Shown: positions 36,277 to 45,851, counted from the first letter of the stretch. The stretch is 53,918 nucleotides of DNA from Oscillatoriales cyanobacterium (GCA_011390955.1 JAABRM010000050.1:1-53918); one strand, 5' to 3'. Made by a program: numbers and translations. The notes: generated from the sequence alone by a model not told the origin.

Positions 36277-37314
36277 TTAGCCGCCTCGCCGTCTTCTGGC
36301 TTCATCGCTATTACTGATATCCCGACGAACTTTATCGAGACTCCAGTCTTCTGAAAGCTTTCTTTGATAAGTTCTTAAGCCACTGCGATCGGCATTGCGT
36401 CCCAAAATTTCTCGATAAAGTCGATTAATGGCCTGTTCCGCTTCACCACTTTCGGCAATATCCTCCCGAATATCTTCGATATTCCAATCATCGGCTAACC
36501 GATCTTGGTAAGTTCTCATCCCCCCGCGATCGGGATTTCGTTCCAGAACTTCTTGATAAACTTCTTGAATTGCATCTTCCCCAGCATCACTATAAGCAAT
36601 CTCTTCGCGCACATCATTCCCATCACAGCGATCGCGCTCAATGCAACTCACATAGTCCCGCAGATCGCGGCGAGAAATTCTGGCATTATTACCTAGCATT
36701 TCCCGATACAGTCTCCGCACTTGTTCTTCGATTTGTTGGCGTTCTCTTGACTGTGCTTGGAGGACTTGTTCATCATTATATTCATAATCACGGTAGCGAT
36801 CGTCCCGCCGCTGACTAATGCGTCGGTCATCTCTAGAAGATGAACCAATGGGACGACGATTATATGGGTCTTCAGCGCGACCTCGATCGCGATTATCTAC
36901 TGGATTAGTATGGGCAATGTGAGCGCGAATATCATCCCAAGTGCAAACATTTTGCTCGATACAATTAACATAAGCTTCCAAGTGGCGACTCGATAGACTC
37001 GCATTCGTTCCCACCATTTGGCGATGGAGTACAATTACTTGTTCTGCGATCCGTTCGCGATCGCGAGATTGTGCTTGTGCTTGTGCTTGTGCTTGTGCTT
37101 GTGCTGATAAAATCGTCCGATCTGTTTGGGATAAATTCGCCAACTGCTGACGACGATCTAAGCTAGTTTGGTGCATCTCAGGGGCAATTTCCTCGGACTG
37201 GTTGACATAGCCAGTGGCAGCTTGAGCCTTTGGATTCCATAGCAATGCGGCACCAGAGGCGATCGCAATTGTATAACTTAGACTTAAAATTTTTACTAAC
37301 TTTTGATATTTCAT
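36277..37314 (-). CDS. exported four-repeat protein, DUF4214-like C-terminus
   Basis: 345 residues. Signal peptide (about 10-33). Two units of the type 'E.(V/R)..L.R.M.G.NA..S.R.L..YV.CIE...C..DD(I/V)R..IA..' occur (about 90-140 and 190-240). Two DUF4214-like units follow: 'AI..(V/L)Y(Q/R)E(V/I)L.RN.DR.G(M/L)RTYQ..L..DW....(I/V)R.DI..S.EA' (about 248-340). A Gln-Ala run (AQAQAQAQAQAQ, about residues 71-82) comes from a hexamer GTGCTT repeat at 37071-37106. The middle is rich in Arg/Asp. Exported and likely surface-associated; function unknown. Confidence 0.72.
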   Translation of the reverse strand: MKYQKLVKILSLSYTIAIASGAALLWNPKAQAATGYVNQSEEIAPEMHQTSLDRRQQLANLSQTDRTILSAQAQAQAQAQAQSRDRERIAEQVIVLHRQMVGTNASLSSRHLEAYVNCIEQNVCTWDDIRAHIAHTNPVDNRDRGRAEDPYNRRPIGSSSRDDRRISQRRDDRYRDYEYNDEQVLQAQSRERQQIEEQVRRLYREMLGNNARISRRDLRDYVSCIERDRCDGNDVREEIAYSDAGEDAIQEVYQEVLERNPDRGGMRTYQDRLADDWNIEDIREDIAESGEAEQAINRLYREILGRNADRSGLRTYQRKLSEDWSLDKVRRDISNSDEARRRRGG

Positions 37315-37714
37315 ATTGTCTCCTCTTTCCCTAATTTAAAAAAGAATAATTTGGTTTAGTCGGAATCAGTTAACTTAGTAATCATAAGACATATATTTTC
37401 CTAAAGTAACCCGATTATATCACAAACTTCGACATTGGAACTGCTAGATTATTTTTTGATGGAAGAGAAAGCCGTAATTCCCACCTGTGAAAATAATCAT
37501 AATGGGATAAAATCCGCGAAAAATTATTGCATCATGGCCTATGTGACCAGATTGGTTCGTGAGTTGTTCCACAGATAAAATTGGCTGAAAGTATTACTAT
37601 TAGATCCGCGATCGCGATCGAACTTCACTGGTTCTCTGTTCAATGTACTCCGCTTCCTTGACTCAATTGCCAGCCAATAGGCAAGTTTGGCGACTGGCTG
37701 TGGATCGTCGGTGT

Positions 37715-37750
37715 CCCTGGGGTCAGAAAATTAGCATTCTGACCCCAGGG
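37715..37750. promoter_or_regulatory. 14-bp perfect palindrome upstream of guaB3
   Basis: CCCTGGGGTCAGAA (37715-37728), 8-nt spacer AATTAGCA, TTCTGACCCCAGGG (37737-37750). It lies 260 bp before guaB3 in the ~690-bp non-coding gap (37320-38008). There is no T-run after it on either strand, so it is not a standard terminator; it could be an operator or an RNA hairpin. A 63-codon frame across it is rejected. Confidence 0.5.
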
Positions 37751-38008
37751 GCAATCCTTGGGCAGGACTGGGGCATAGTTATCGCCGGAGGAAGGGAAGT
37801 CTCAGCATCTTTTCAGCATATTGTCACGATTTAGCCAAAATTCCTCTAGAACAATATTAGAGGAAAGTATTGTGTTTCCCCATCTCGAAAGCTTCTCTAG
37901 GAAACCCCACCCACCCGAACCCCGACCCCCTAACTACTAAATTTGTATTTTTGAACACTCCAAAATTTGCTACTCTAACTTAAATAGTCTTGGAAATCAG
38001 TAAAAGAA

Positions 38009-39172
38009 GTGGATATTTTAATCGGGCGGGGTAAAACGGCTCGCCGCGCTTACGGAATTGATGAAATTGCCCTCGTTCCTGGAACCAGAACCATCGATCC
38101 AAGTTTACCAGATACTTCTTGGGCGATCGGTGGCATTGAGCGAGAAATTCCCATCATCGCTAGTGCAATGGATGGTGTGGTTGATGTAAAGATGGCAGTC
38201 TTGCTGTCTAAACTCGGAGCCCTTGGGGTTCTGAACCTGGAAGGGATTCAAACTCGTTATGACGATCCAGAACCGATCCTAGATCGGATTGCCTCCGTGG
38301 GCAAAGATGAGTTTGTCTCCCTCATGCAGCAACTCTATGCAGAGCCAATTAAGCCAGAGTTAATTGAAAAGCGGATTTCCCAAATCAAAAGCCAAGGGGG
38401 AATTGCCGCAGTTAGCGCCACTCCCGCCGGGGCATCTCAATTTGGCTCTGTAGTCGCCAAAGCCGGTGCCGATTTATTTTTTATTCAAGCAACGGTGGTT
38501 TCTACGGATCACTTGTCTCCGGAGTCAGTCACCCCATTAAATATAGAAAAATTCTGTGCCGAAATGCCGGTGCCAGTGATTTTAGGCAATTGTGTCACTT
38601 ATGAAGTCACGCTTAAATTAATGAAAGCTGGGGCGGCAGCGGTTTTAGTGGGAATTGGCCCTGGTGCCGCTTGTACCTCTCGTGGGGTCTTAGGTATCGG
38701 CGTACCCCAAGCCACTGCGGTGGCTGACTGTGCCGCAGCCCGAGAAGAATTTTACCGGGAAACAGGTAAATATGTGCCGGTCATTGCCGATGGTGGCTTG
38801 ATTACCGGCGGTGACATCTGTAAATGTATTGCTTGTGGCGCCGATGGTGTGATGATTGGTTCTCCTTTTGCCAGAGCACAAGAAGCTCCCGGACGCGGTT
38901 ATCACTGGGGGATGGCCACTCCCAGCCCCGTATTACCTCGCGGGACTCGCATTCGCGTCGGCAGCACCGGCACCTTGGAGCAAATTTTACGTGGGCCGGC
39001 ACAACTTGATGATGGCACTCATAATCTTCTGGGGGCGTTAAAGACCAGTATGGGAACTTTAGGCGCTAAGAACCTGAAGGAAATGCAAGAAGTGGAAGTA
39101 ACGATCGCACCTTCGTTGCTGACGGAAGGCAAGGTGTATCAAAAAGCCCAACAACTGGGAATGGGTAAGTAG
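38009..39172 (+). CDS. guaB3: GuaB3 family IMP dehydrogenase-type enzyme
   Basis: 387 residues, GTG start ([25 protein letters not shown] is the usual GuaB3 start). The barrel lacks the CBS domain pair of standard GuaB. Active-site Cys in '[13 protein letters not shown]'; substrate-phosphate segments '[14 protein letters not shown]' and '[14 protein letters not shown]' are visible. Published work on cyanobacterial GuaB3 reports IMP dehydrogenase activity, the committed step to GMP. It is followed by the yfr1 sRNA gene and trxA, an order long noted in cyanobacteria. Confidence 0.93.
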   Translation: MDILIGRGKTARRAYGIDEIALVPGTRTIDPSLPDTSWAIGGIEREIPIIASAMDGVVDVKMAVLLSKLGALGVLNLEGIQTRYDDPEPILDRIASVGKDEFVSLMQQLYAEPIKPELIEKRISQIKSQGGIAAVSATPAGASQFGSVVAKAGADLFFIQATVVSTDHLSPESVTPLNIEKFCAEMPVPVILGNCVTYEVTLKLMKAGAAAVLVGIGPGAACTSRGVLGIGVPQATAVADCAAAREEFYRETGKYVPVIADGGLITGGDICKCIACGADGVMIGSPFARAQEAPGRGYHWGMATPSPVLPRGTRIRVGSTGTLEQILRGPAQLDDGTHNLLGALKTSMGTLGAKNLKEMQEVEVTIAPSLLTEGKVYQKAQQLGMGK

Positions 39173-39263
39173 TTTGGCTGGTGATACTCCGTAAAAAAGC
39201 TTGGTTTTATGTCAAATCTTAAAAGTTTAACTGATTTATTACCCATTAAACCGATCTATTGGT

Positions 39264-39269
39264 TACAAT
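39264..39269 (+). promoter_or_regulatory. -10 box of yfr1
   Basis: TACAAT, 7 nt before the predicted first base of Yfr1 (~39277). A -35 is not clear, as is common in cyanobacteria. Confidence 0.55.
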
Positions 39270-39276
39270 AGAGGTT

Positions 39277-39348
39277 AGCGGAGACGCATGTTTCCGTTCA
39301 CTCCTCACACCACACTCCGCCCGGACCTTGTTCGGGCGGTTTCTTTTT
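39277..39348 (+). ncRNA. yfr1: Yfr1 small regulatory RNA
   Basis: All Yfr1 hallmarks are present. A 5' hairpin AGCGGAGAC-GCAT-GTTTCCGTT (39277-39298) comes first. Next is the single-stranded core ACTCCTCACAC (39300-39310), identical to the conserved Yfr1 motif. Last is a terminator hairpin CCGCCCG...CGGGCGG with TTTCTTTTT (39317-39348). Location between guaB-type gene and trxA is the conserved one. Yfr1 pairs through its CU-rich core with 5' regions of target mRNAs (porins in marine strains). Annotation programs will miss it because it is non-coding. Confidence 0.93.
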
Positions 39349-39638
39349 CGCACGATCTGTCCTCCTATATATACTCTGGATCGGCGGCAGTTTCAGGATC
39401 TCGTCCCGCTTTTCCCGGTTTACCGGGAAAAGCGCTGTCACCGGGCAGTGCAAGAATTAAGGATCATTTAATATCTTTTGTCTGAACCCCGGTGGTCTGA
39501 TGTTAGACAACGCTTCTGATTCGCTGTAATGTATTGAAAGGCTTGAATGATTTAAGACCCAAGACTGCTTAAAGAAGAATGAGCCAATTTTTCCGGTTTA
39601 ATATTTAATTGCCCCATCCACTTGTCGGTTCGTGAGAT

Positions 39639-39777
39639 GAGCTTGAGTGGGTGGTAGAATTACCTGTAGTCCCTGGCAAGCTCACGGCCTAAACTTAGGT
39701 TGACTTGCAGTTTAGCGGAAAGAGTGCTGTAATCAAAAAAATAGCACGGTTTTTCATCTGAGTAACCGCTTTCCGCT
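39639..39777 (+). promoter_or_regulatory. structured leader upstream of trxA
   Basis: Two hairpins: GAGCTTG (39639-39645) with CAAGCTC (39677-39683), and AGCGGAAAG (39714-39722) with CTTTCCGCT (39769-39777). The second encloses a nested GTGCT/AGCAC pair (39724-39728 and 39743-39747). It lies within a ~620-bp gap between yfr1 and trxA. This suggests a long, folded 5' untranslated region; no known riboswitch core was recognised. Confidence 0.45.
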
Positions 39778-39973
39778 GCCAAAGGAAGTAATTCCGGTTT
39801 GACTGGTTCTCTCATTTAGTCAAGTCAATCGTTTGGCGAGGGCAAAAGCCCGTAGATCGGAAGGGTCAATAAAGTGCTGGTGTATATCGGCTTTTTTGCG
39901 GTCCAGAAGGCAAAACGCGGCAGTCCGGGATACATTAATCTCAGAAAAACTATTGAGAAAAGGATTCGCAACA

Positions 39974-40297
39974 ATGTCAGCAGCAGCCCCAGTTACAGAT
40001 GCTAGTTTTAAGCAAGAAGTTCTTGACAGTGATGTTCCCGTACTTGTTGATTTTTGGGCACCGTGGTGCGGTCCATGCCGAATGGTGGCGCCTGTGGTCG
40101 ATGAAATCGCTACACAGTACGAGGGTCAGATCAAAGTGGTCAAGTTGAACACTGATGAAAATCCCAGTGTGGCGAGTCAATATGGCATCCGCAGTATTCC
40201 TACCCTGATGATCTTCAAAGGAGGGCAACGGGTAGATATGGTGGTGGGAGCAGTGCCAAAAACTACCTTGGCAACTACTTTAGAAAAATATCTCTAG
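39974..40297 (+). CDS. trxA: thioredoxin
   Basis: 107 residues from ATG 39974 ([12 protein letters not shown]), the standard thioredoxin length; the open frame back to 39833 is leader. Active site WAPWCGPC (redox cysteines in CGPC), cis-proline in SIPTLMIF, and '[17 protein letters not shown]' all match the m-type TrxA of cyanobacteria. It reduces disulfides of many enzymes in a light-dependent manner via ferredoxin-thioredoxin reductase. Probably transcribed from its own promoter with a folded leader. Confidence 0.96.
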   Translation: MSAAAPVTDASFKQEVLDSDVPVLVDFWAPWCGPCRMVAPVVDEIATQYEGQIKVVKLNTDENPSVASQYGIRSIPTLMIFKGGQRVDMVVGAVPKTTLATTLEKYL

Positions 40298-40381
40298 TTA
40301 TTGTCTGCTCCAACCAAAACAAGCTGAACGCTTACGGACACCCCCCAAATTTTTTTGACATTTTGATTTGTCGGGCTTGGT

Positions 40382-40415
40382 TAAATAGGGGTTGAAGTAA
40401 CAAAACCCCTATTTA
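40382..40415 (+). terminator. hairpin downstream of trxA
   Basis: TAAATAGGGGTT (40382-40393) and AACCCCTATTTA (40404-40415) form a perfect 12-bp stem with a 10-nt loop, 85 bp after trxA. There is no clear T-run, so it may be a 3'-end stabiliser rather than a true terminator. Confidence 0.5.
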
Positions 40416-40661
40416 CCAAACCTTGATTTCAAGCTATTTGGGACTCATATAGCGATTGTCATAGTTATGAAGTACAAAAAAATTTGTCATTCCCGCTTCG
40501 GGCGGGAATCCAGAAAACCTCTGTACTTCCCGAACGACAATAACCTCTATAAGTGTCAGATTGATGCTTATGGATGCGTAAGCAATAACCCGTCCTGGCA
40601 GACGCTGGCGCGGGGTTTCTTTTTTTTGAAAAAACTTCGCGGCTTAACACAGGGAATGTTA

Positions 40662-41756
40662 ATGTTCCCTTTAGAATTGCCGACTAAACTTGAGGTCTGT
40701 CCTTCAGCCAACCCCCTTATGGCTTCTTTTAATTCTTCTTCCTCTTTTTCCCTTGATGCACAGGTTCATCAGTTAATCGAGCAACTGCCTGATTTGCCTT
40801 ATCAGAAATGGATTTCCCGATCGCTGGCGACGATTTTGGCTCTTGCCGGTGAAGGTGACAAGATTGACCGTTTGGACTGGAAGATTCTCAGTGCTTCTTT
40901 GCAAGATATGGAGCAGGGCTTTGAGGTGTTTCACCCTTATCGTCTGATGCGAAAAGTGACCATTTTTGGTTCAGCCCGATTAGCCGCAGATACTCCAGAA
41001 TATCGCATGGCCGTTGAGTTTGCCCGTAAAGTCACGGAGTTGGGTTTTATGGTGATGACCGGCGCCGGTGGCGGGATTATGCAAGCGGGAAATGAAGGGG
41101 CCGGCACTCACTGTTCTTTTGGTCTGAATATTCAGTTGCCCCACGAACAAGGGGCTAATCCGTTTATTGCCGAAAATGAGAAGCTGATTAATTTTAAGTA
41201 TTTTTTCACCCGTAAGTTATTTTTTCTCAAGGAAAGTGATGCGATCGCGCTGTTTCCCGGTGGCTTTGGCACCCTGGATGAGGCGTTTGAAACTCTGACT
41301 CTGACCCAAAATGGTCGCTTTGGTCCCGCCCCTCTGGTGCTGATCGATCCACCGGGAGGTCACTACTGGCAAGACTGGCAGGCTTATATTACTAAGAATT
41401 TGGCCCACAGGGGTTTGATTAGCCCTAACGATTCTAGTCTCTATACGATTACCGATAATGTGGATACAGCTTGCAAGGCGATCGCTGACTTTTATCAGGT
41501 TTATCATTCCAGCCGTTATGTAGACGATCTGTTTGTATTACGGCTTCAATGCGAACTGTCCGATGCTACGGTGGCAGAACTTAATGAGGATTTTAGCGAT
41601 ATTTTGCTTGACGGACAAATTACCAAAAGTGCCGCATTGCCCGCCGAACAAGGCGATGAGACGGAAAAGCTGCCCCGGTTGGTGTTCCATTTTAACCGGC
41701 GGGATTTTGGTCGCTTGTATCAGCTAATTCACCGGATTAATCAATTTGGCGCGTGA
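40662..41756 (+). CDS. LOG family protein (Rossmann fold)
   Basis: 364 residues from ATG 40662 with AGGGA 6 nt upstream. Frames further upstream run through a CATTCCCGCTTCGGGCGGGA repeat and are rejected; MASFNSS (40719) is another possible start. Family motifs: 'VTIFGSARLAADTPEY', 'MTGAGGGIMQAGNEGAG', and the PGGFGTLDE catalytic motif. LOG proteins are nucleotide 5'-monophosphate phosphoribohydrolases in plants (cytokinin activation). Bacterial members of this longer type are not well characterised. C-terminal ~110 residues extend beyond the core. Confidence 0.85.
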   Translation: MFPLELPTKLEVCPSANPLMASFNSSSSFSLDAQVHQLIEQLPDLPYQKWISRSLATILALAGEGDKIDRLDWKILSASLQDMEQGFEVFHPYRLMRKVTIFGSARLAADTPEYRMAVEFARKVTELGFMVMTGAGGGIMQAGNEGAGTHCSFGLNIQLPHEQGANPFIAENEKLINFKYFFTRKLFFLKESDAIALFPGGFGTLDEAFETLTLTQNGRFGPAPLVLIDPPGGHYWQDWQAYITKNLAHRGLISPNDSSLYTITDNVDTACKAIADFYQVYHSSRYVDDLFVLRLQCELSDATVAELNEDFSDILLDGQITKSAALPAEQGDETEKLPRLVFHFNRRDFGRLYQLIHRINQFGA

Positions 41757-41771
41757 AGCGAAGCTATCGCG

Positions 41772-41965
41772 AAGGGCAGGGGAGCGGGGGAAGCCGCCGT
41801 CGTGTAGGGTGTAGGGTGTAGGGTGTAGGGTGTAGGGTGTAGGGGAAGAGTGAATAGTGAAGAGTGAATAGTGAATAGTGAATAGTGATACTTTTTTTGT
41901 CCGGGCGTCCTTGCGACTTTTCACTTTCCCCAACAACCAACAACCAACAACCAACAACCAAGAAC
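41772..41965. repeat. composite leader repeat before psb28
   Basis: In order: G-rich GGGGAGCGGGGGAAG (about 41779-41793), GTAGGGT heptamers (about 41803-41842), GAATAGT/GAAGAGT heptamers (about 41848-41888), a short unique stretch, then CCAACAA heptamers (about 41929-41962). psb28 starts 90 bp downstream. Frames through it are artefacts. Confidence 0.85.
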
Positions 41966-42054
41966 TAAGAACTAAGAACAAGCGATCGGATTTGTATCGG
42001 GTTCTAATTAATGCGAGAATAAAATCAGTAATAGTTTACAAAAGTTAACAGCTT

Positions 42055-42390
42055 ATGGCGACAATTCAATTTTCCAGAGGAATTGACGAAGACGTGGTGC
42101 CAGATGTGCGTTTGACCCGCTCTCGCAGTGGCAACAATAGCACCGCTACCTTTTTTTTCGAGCGCCCCAAGGCTTTGGATAAAGATAATCTAAATGAAAT
42201 TACCGGGATGTATCTGGTGGATGAAGAAGGGGAAATTGCTTGCCGAGATGTGAAGGCGAAATTCGTCAATGGTGAACCCGTTGGTATTGAAGCCCTTCAT
42301 GTTATGAAGTCGGCAGCAGAGTGGGATCGGTTTATGCGGTTTATGGACCGCTACGCCGAGAATCATGGGTTGGGCTTGAATAAGTCGTAG
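42055..42390 (+). CDS. psb28: photosystem II assembly protein Psb28
   Basis: 111 residues; [24 protein letters not shown] is the classic start, followed by 'FFFERPKAL' and '[11 protein letters not shown]....VKAKFVNG.P'. Psb28 binds early PSII (CP47/RC47) assembly intermediates on the cytosolic side of the thylakoid and is absent from mature PSII. Length is normal for the family. Preceded by the repeat leader and followed 78 bp later by the MoaB-like gene. Confidence 0.95.
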   Translation: MATIQFSRGIDEDVVPDVRLTRSRSGNNSTATFFFERPKALDKDNLNEITGMYLVDEEGEIACRDVKAKFVNGEPVGIEALHVMKSAAEWDRFMRFMDRYAENHGLGLNKS

Positions 42391-42468
42391 TTTTTTGGTA
42401 AAATTACCTATCCTTCGTCGCAAGCACCACCGTGTCCCGCCTTCGGCGGGCAAAACAAACTAACATCA

Positions 42469-42969
42469 ATGTCACAAGTTCCTCATCCCGACTCAGACCC
42501 GATCGCTGTGAAATGTGCGGTGATTACCGTTAGTGATACGCGCACCCCACAGACCGATCGCAGTGGTCAGTTAATTCAGCAGTTGCTCGGCGAAGCCGGT
42601 CATCGGGTTAACGCTTACCAAATTCTGCCAGATGAACCGGATCGGATTCAAGGTTTGCTTAAACAGTTGTGCCAGGGTTCGGATTTAGATGCATTGATTT
42701 TTAATGGTGGCACCGGAATTGCTCCGAGGGATACAACTTATGATGCGATCGCCTCTCTGCTAGAAAAAACCCTCCCTGGTTTTGGGGAGGTGTTTCGCTG
42801 GTTAAGTTATCAAGAAATTGGCTCACGGGCGATCGCTTCACGGGCGATCGCTGGAGTCTATCAATCTAAATTAATTTTTTCTATTCCCGGTTCTTCTGGG
42901 GCGGTGAAACTGGCGATGGAATCCCTGATTTTACCAGAATTGATTCACTTGGTGACGCAAATCAAGTGA
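42469..42969 (+). CDS. MoaB/MogA-type molybdenum cofactor protein
   Basis: 166 residues. Motifs 'AVITVSDTRTPQTDRSG', 'LIFNGGTGIAPRDTTYDAI', 'PGFGEVFRWLSYQEIGSRAI.SRA..G' and 'FSIPGSSGAVKLAME' define the family that adenylates or binds molybdopterin before Mo insertion. MoaB and MogA are not separable by eye. The GSRAIASRAIAG segment, coded by two HIP1 octamers, is normal for the family and not a duplication. Ends with a hairpin terminator. Confidence 0.9.
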   Translation: MSQVPHPDSDPIAVKCAVITVSDTRTPQTDRSGQLIQQLLGEAGHRVNAYQILPDEPDRIQGLLKQLCQGSDLDALIFNGGTGIAPRDTTYDAIASLLEKTLPGFGEVFRWLSYQEIGSRAIASRAIAGVYQSKLIFSIPGSSGAVKLAMESLILPELIHLVTQIK

Positions 42970-43008
42970 GCCAAGTAAATAGACTTGTGGGAAAATTCTC
43001 GCTCCCGT

Positions 43009-43032
43009 CCCCCTGAAAAAGGGGGCTTTTTA
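43009..43032 (+). terminator. rho-independent terminator after the MoaB-like gene
   Basis: CCCCC (43009-43013), loop TGAAAAA, GGGGG (43021-43025), then CTTTTTA; 40 bp after the stop codon. Confidence 0.65.
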
Positions 43033-43061
43033 TAGTTATTTAAAGTAAGCTTGACACAATT

Positions 43062-43134
43062 ATGTAGGGGCGCAAGCATTGCGCCCAAAGAAGCAAATCA
43101 ACAAATATTGTAGGGGCGCAATGCTTGCGCCCCT
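43062..43134. repeat. inverted pair of 'GTAGGGGCGCAAGCATTGCGCCC' palindromes
   Basis: Two copies of the GCGCAAGCATTGCGCCC-type palindrome lie about 50 bp apart (43066-43086, 43112-43133). Single copies occur near 11690 and 22279. Confidence 0.7.
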
Positions 43135-43184
43135 GATATTTTTTCTCAAACACAATTGAAATAACTATAATCGCCACAACCGCA

Positions 43185-43232
43185 ATTATTAGAGAAATTA
43201 TTAGAGAAATTATTAGAGAAATTATTAGAGAA
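43185..43232. repeat. four perfect copies of a 12-bp unit across the PhzF stop codon
   Basis: ATTATTAGAGAA repeated four times without change. The last copy overlaps the end of the PhzF gene and supplies its TAA stop (43225-43227). Confidence 0.85.
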
Positions 43233-44115
43233 ATTCTCCTTTGGCTACCAGTTGCACCGCACCGCCCACAAATACAGCAATTTCCCCGTTTGCTTGCGGG
43301 TATGCTTGCAAAAATAACAGAGACGGGCGATCGATTTCATATCCCTGTTCTACTCGGATATCGATGCGATCGCCCCCAAAATAACGATGTTTTACCAAAT
43401 ACCCCGCCAAACAGCCATTCGCGCTACCCGTGGCTGGATCTTCCGGTACTCCCAAATAATCCCCAAACATCCGTCCACTTAAATGATTTTGCGGATGATT
43501 GGTTTCCGGGCAAAAGATGAAAAGGCATTTCGCTTCTGTCTTTTCTATTAATTTAAAATACTTATCTCTATTGACTTTTGCGCGTTTTAATGCTTGGTGA
43601 TTTTTCAACGGCACAATGATAAATGGAATTCCCGTAGATACTTCTTGGCAAGGAAAGCGAACGTCAATTTCAGAACCCTCTAAATTCAAGACTTCCGCCA
43701 AAACCCCAGGGGCGATCGCTTGACCAAATTTCGGCGGCTTTTGCTGCATTTGTAACAATTTAACCCGGTCATCTTGATAGGCAAATGTCACAGGAATTTG
43801 ACCAACTGGCAGATTTAAATTCACCTGAGCCACCGGATGCTTAATTAATTCCCGTTGAATGATATAAGCCGTTCCCAAAGTCGGATGTCCGGCAAAGGGG
43901 ACTTCTTGGGCTGGGGTAAAAATGCGAACATTATATCCCCCAGCGATCGCCTCGTGATGGGTGATAAACGCGGTTTCTGAATAATTAATCTCCTTGGTTA
44001 TTCGTTGCATTGTTTCCGGAGAAAGTTGACCAGCGCGGGGGAATACAGCCAGTTGATTGCCGCTATATTTAGTCTCCGCAAATACATCAACGATAAAAAA
44101 TTCTAATGAATTCAT
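43225..44115 (-). CDS. PhzF family isomerase
   Basis: 296 residues. MNSLEFFIVDVFAETKYSGNQLAVF start, catalytic Glu47 in NYSETAFI, second-half motif 'GDYLGVPEDPATGSANGCLAGYL' (the PhzF signature). The fold is like diaminopimelate epimerase. PhzF isomerises a phenazine precursor in pseudomonads; most homologues, including this one, are outside phenazine clusters and have unknown substrates. Stand-alone gene. Its C-terminus ends in a 12-bp repeat array. Confidence 0.9.
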   Translation of the reverse strand: MNSLEFFIVDVFAETKYSGNQLAVFPRAGQLSPETMQRITKEINYSETAFITHHEAIAGGYNVRIFTPAQEVPFAGHPTLGTAYIIQRELIKHPVAQVNLNLPVGQIPVTFAYQDDRVKLLQMQQKPPKFGQAIAPGVLAEVLNLEGSEIDVRFPCQEVSTGIPFIIVPLKNHQALKRAKVNRDKYFKLIEKTEAKCLFIFCPETNHPQNHLSGRMFGDYLGVPEDPATGSANGCLAGYLVKHRYFGGDRIDIRVEQGYEIDRPSLLFLQAYPQANGEIAVFVGGAVQLVAKGEFL

Positions 44116-44308
44116 AGAGCCTCAAAAAATCTGCTGAGTATAATTAAGTTTGTGATTGGGATCAATGGTTTGACTCATTTTTTAGTCGCTTCCACTCCGA
44201 TCCCCACACATTTGATTATTTTGGCATCAGCGTGTAATCTATTACGAATTTCTTAATCTGTTTTCTTAGTCTGCCTATTGGCAGACAGTCATCGTTCATT
44301 CTTTCATT

Positions 44309-45553
44309 ATGGAATATCTAGGAATTGTTTGGCTCACCTCTTGGTTACTTGATGTTTTCTCATCGAGTAACCCGGTATTAATGGCGGCTGAATCGGGGCA
44401 TAACGCTTATGCGGCTAATGTTTTATTAGTTGCATATAATTCGGCCCAGAATTCGGCGCAGAATTCGGCTCAGAAAGGGGGAAACTCCCAAAAGCAACGC
44501 CGAAAATCATCCGGTCAAATGTCCGGTGATTTGCAGTTGCATGAGGGTTTGATTAAACCATTGTGGCAGTCTTTCCGCTCAAAAAAATCAAGCAAAGGCC
44601 AAGGTTGTCAACGACCTGACCAGGTTAAAACCAAAACCCAATTCTCATCATTTTTGCCTGCCTGGTTGACCGCTGACACTGGCGTCAATGCAGGACAACT
44701 GATGTCTTACCCCGTGGACTCGGACAATCTGACTCAAACTATGTCTCAGTGGATGGACAAGATTTTGCCCTTGCCAGAGACTAAGACATCAAAATCCCGT
44801 TCGCCCCAAGTCCAGGTGGCGCGATTCCATTCCACTCACTCCAACTATGAATTCATAGATTTTGGGGTTTCTGGGGATTCTGGATATGAAATTCGGGTTG
44901 AGGGTTGTTTAATTGGTCAACTACCTGACGCCCTTTCTGCCCATGTAGTCGGCTTACAACTTCAACAATTGCTGCAAGACCCCAATTTTGATCCACGGCA
45001 AATCCAACCCACAATGGTCGATCGTCGGCCAGCGGTTCAAGCAGGTTCACAGGTGCTATTGGTCATCACGGACACTTTGGCGGCACAATTAAACGATCGC
45101 CCGAAACTGTTGGCTTTGAATTGGGCGAATAATCTCCGTCAAGCTCTCTCAACGGATCCGGTCACTTTGGCCGATTCCCAATCCCATATGTACGGGTTGC
45201 AGGAAAGTAAAGAAATTCTCACGGGTTTGGCATCCTGGTATGGGCCTTATTTCCACGGTCGTTTGACCGCAAATGGAGAAACTTACAACCAATATGATTT
45301 AACGGCGGCTCATCCTTCGTTGCCGTTTGATACCTATTTAAAGGTGACAAACTTGGATAATGGTAAGTCAGTGATTGTGCGGATTAACGATCGCGGCCCC
45401 TACATTCCCCCCCGCACTTTGGATTTGTCCCTGGGTGCTGCCCAGCAGTTGGGTAGCGAACATACTGGGGTAATTTCTTATAAAGCAGTGATAATGAAAC
45501 CAGCCACTACTCAGCGGCAGCAAAAACCCCGTCAGCAAGTGACGCGACTTTAA
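44309..45553 (+). CDS. rlpA: RlpA-like double-psi beta-barrel lytic transglycosylase
   Basis: 414 residues. N-terminal hydrophobic segment (about 5-28). A low-complexity [12 protein letters not shown] run (about 48-60, from a GCCCAGAATTCG-type repeat) and a basic linker follow. The RlpA/DPBB domain is C-terminal (about 305-400): '[22 protein letters not shown]', '[18 protein letters not shown]', '[20 protein letters not shown]' with the catalytic-type Asp of NDRGPY. Likely acts in the periplasm on glycan strands at septa. The ~270-residue middle, including '[26 protein letters not shown]', is a separate region present in cyanobacterial RlpA proteins. Confidence 0.9.
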   Translation: MEYLGIVWLTSWLLDVFSSSNPVLMAAESGHNAYAANVLLVAYNSAQNSAQNSAQKGGNSQKQRRKSSGQMSGDLQLHEGLIKPLWQSFRSKKSSKGQGCQRPDQVKTKTQFSSFLPAWLTADTGVNAGQLMSYPVDSDNLTQTMSQWMDKILPLPETKTSKSRSPQVQVARFHSTHSNYEFIDFGVSGDSGYEIRVEGCLIGQLPDALSAHVVGLQLQQLLQDPNFDPRQIQPTMVDRRPAVQAGSQVLLVITDTLAAQLNDRPKLLALNWANNLRQALSTDPVTLADSQSHMYGLQESKEILTGLASWYGPYFHGRLTANGETYNQYDLTAAHPSLPFDTYLKVTNLDNGKSVIVRINDRGPYIPPRTLDLSLGAAQQLGSEHTGVISYKAVIMKPATTQRQQKPRQQVTRL

Positions 45554-45577
45554 TAAGGTGTAGGGCCGCCATCGGTG

Positions 45578-45815
45578 TAATTGTTAATTGATAATTGATA
45601 ATTGATAATTGATAATTGATAATTGATAATTGATACAGCTTGTTCACCAATCGCTTAACACATTGCCCTCACCCTAAATCGACGGCGGCCCAACCCTTCG
45701 GCAAGGCTCAGGGGGAGAGGGACTTTAAGAGGGGATCGGATTATTTCTGAACAAGCTGTAATTGTTAATTATCTTTAATTATCAATTATCAATTGTTAAT
45801 TGTTAATTGTTTCCC
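45578..45815. repeat. heptamer arrays between rlpA and trpE
   Basis: TTGATAA heptamers (about 45580-45634, eight copies) and ATTATCA/ATTGTTA heptamers (about 45776-45812). Between them is a CCTTCGGCAAGGCTCAGGGG repeat-like segment (about 45695-45715). No gene. Confidence 0.8.
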
Positions 45816-45851
45816 CTACACCCTACGGATAACTACAAATAACTGGTTAAG

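Noticed and set aside
37643-37834. 63-codon frame upstream of guaB3
   Set aside because: Crosses the 14-bp palindrome, no motif, no ribosome site.
39259-39485. Two ~70-codon frames over Yfr1
   Set aside because: The region is explained by the sRNA gene with its terminator.
42820-42860. Apparent duplication (SRAIASRAIAG) in the MoaB-like protein
   Set aside because: The motif is normal for the family; two HIP1 octamers make it look duplicated.
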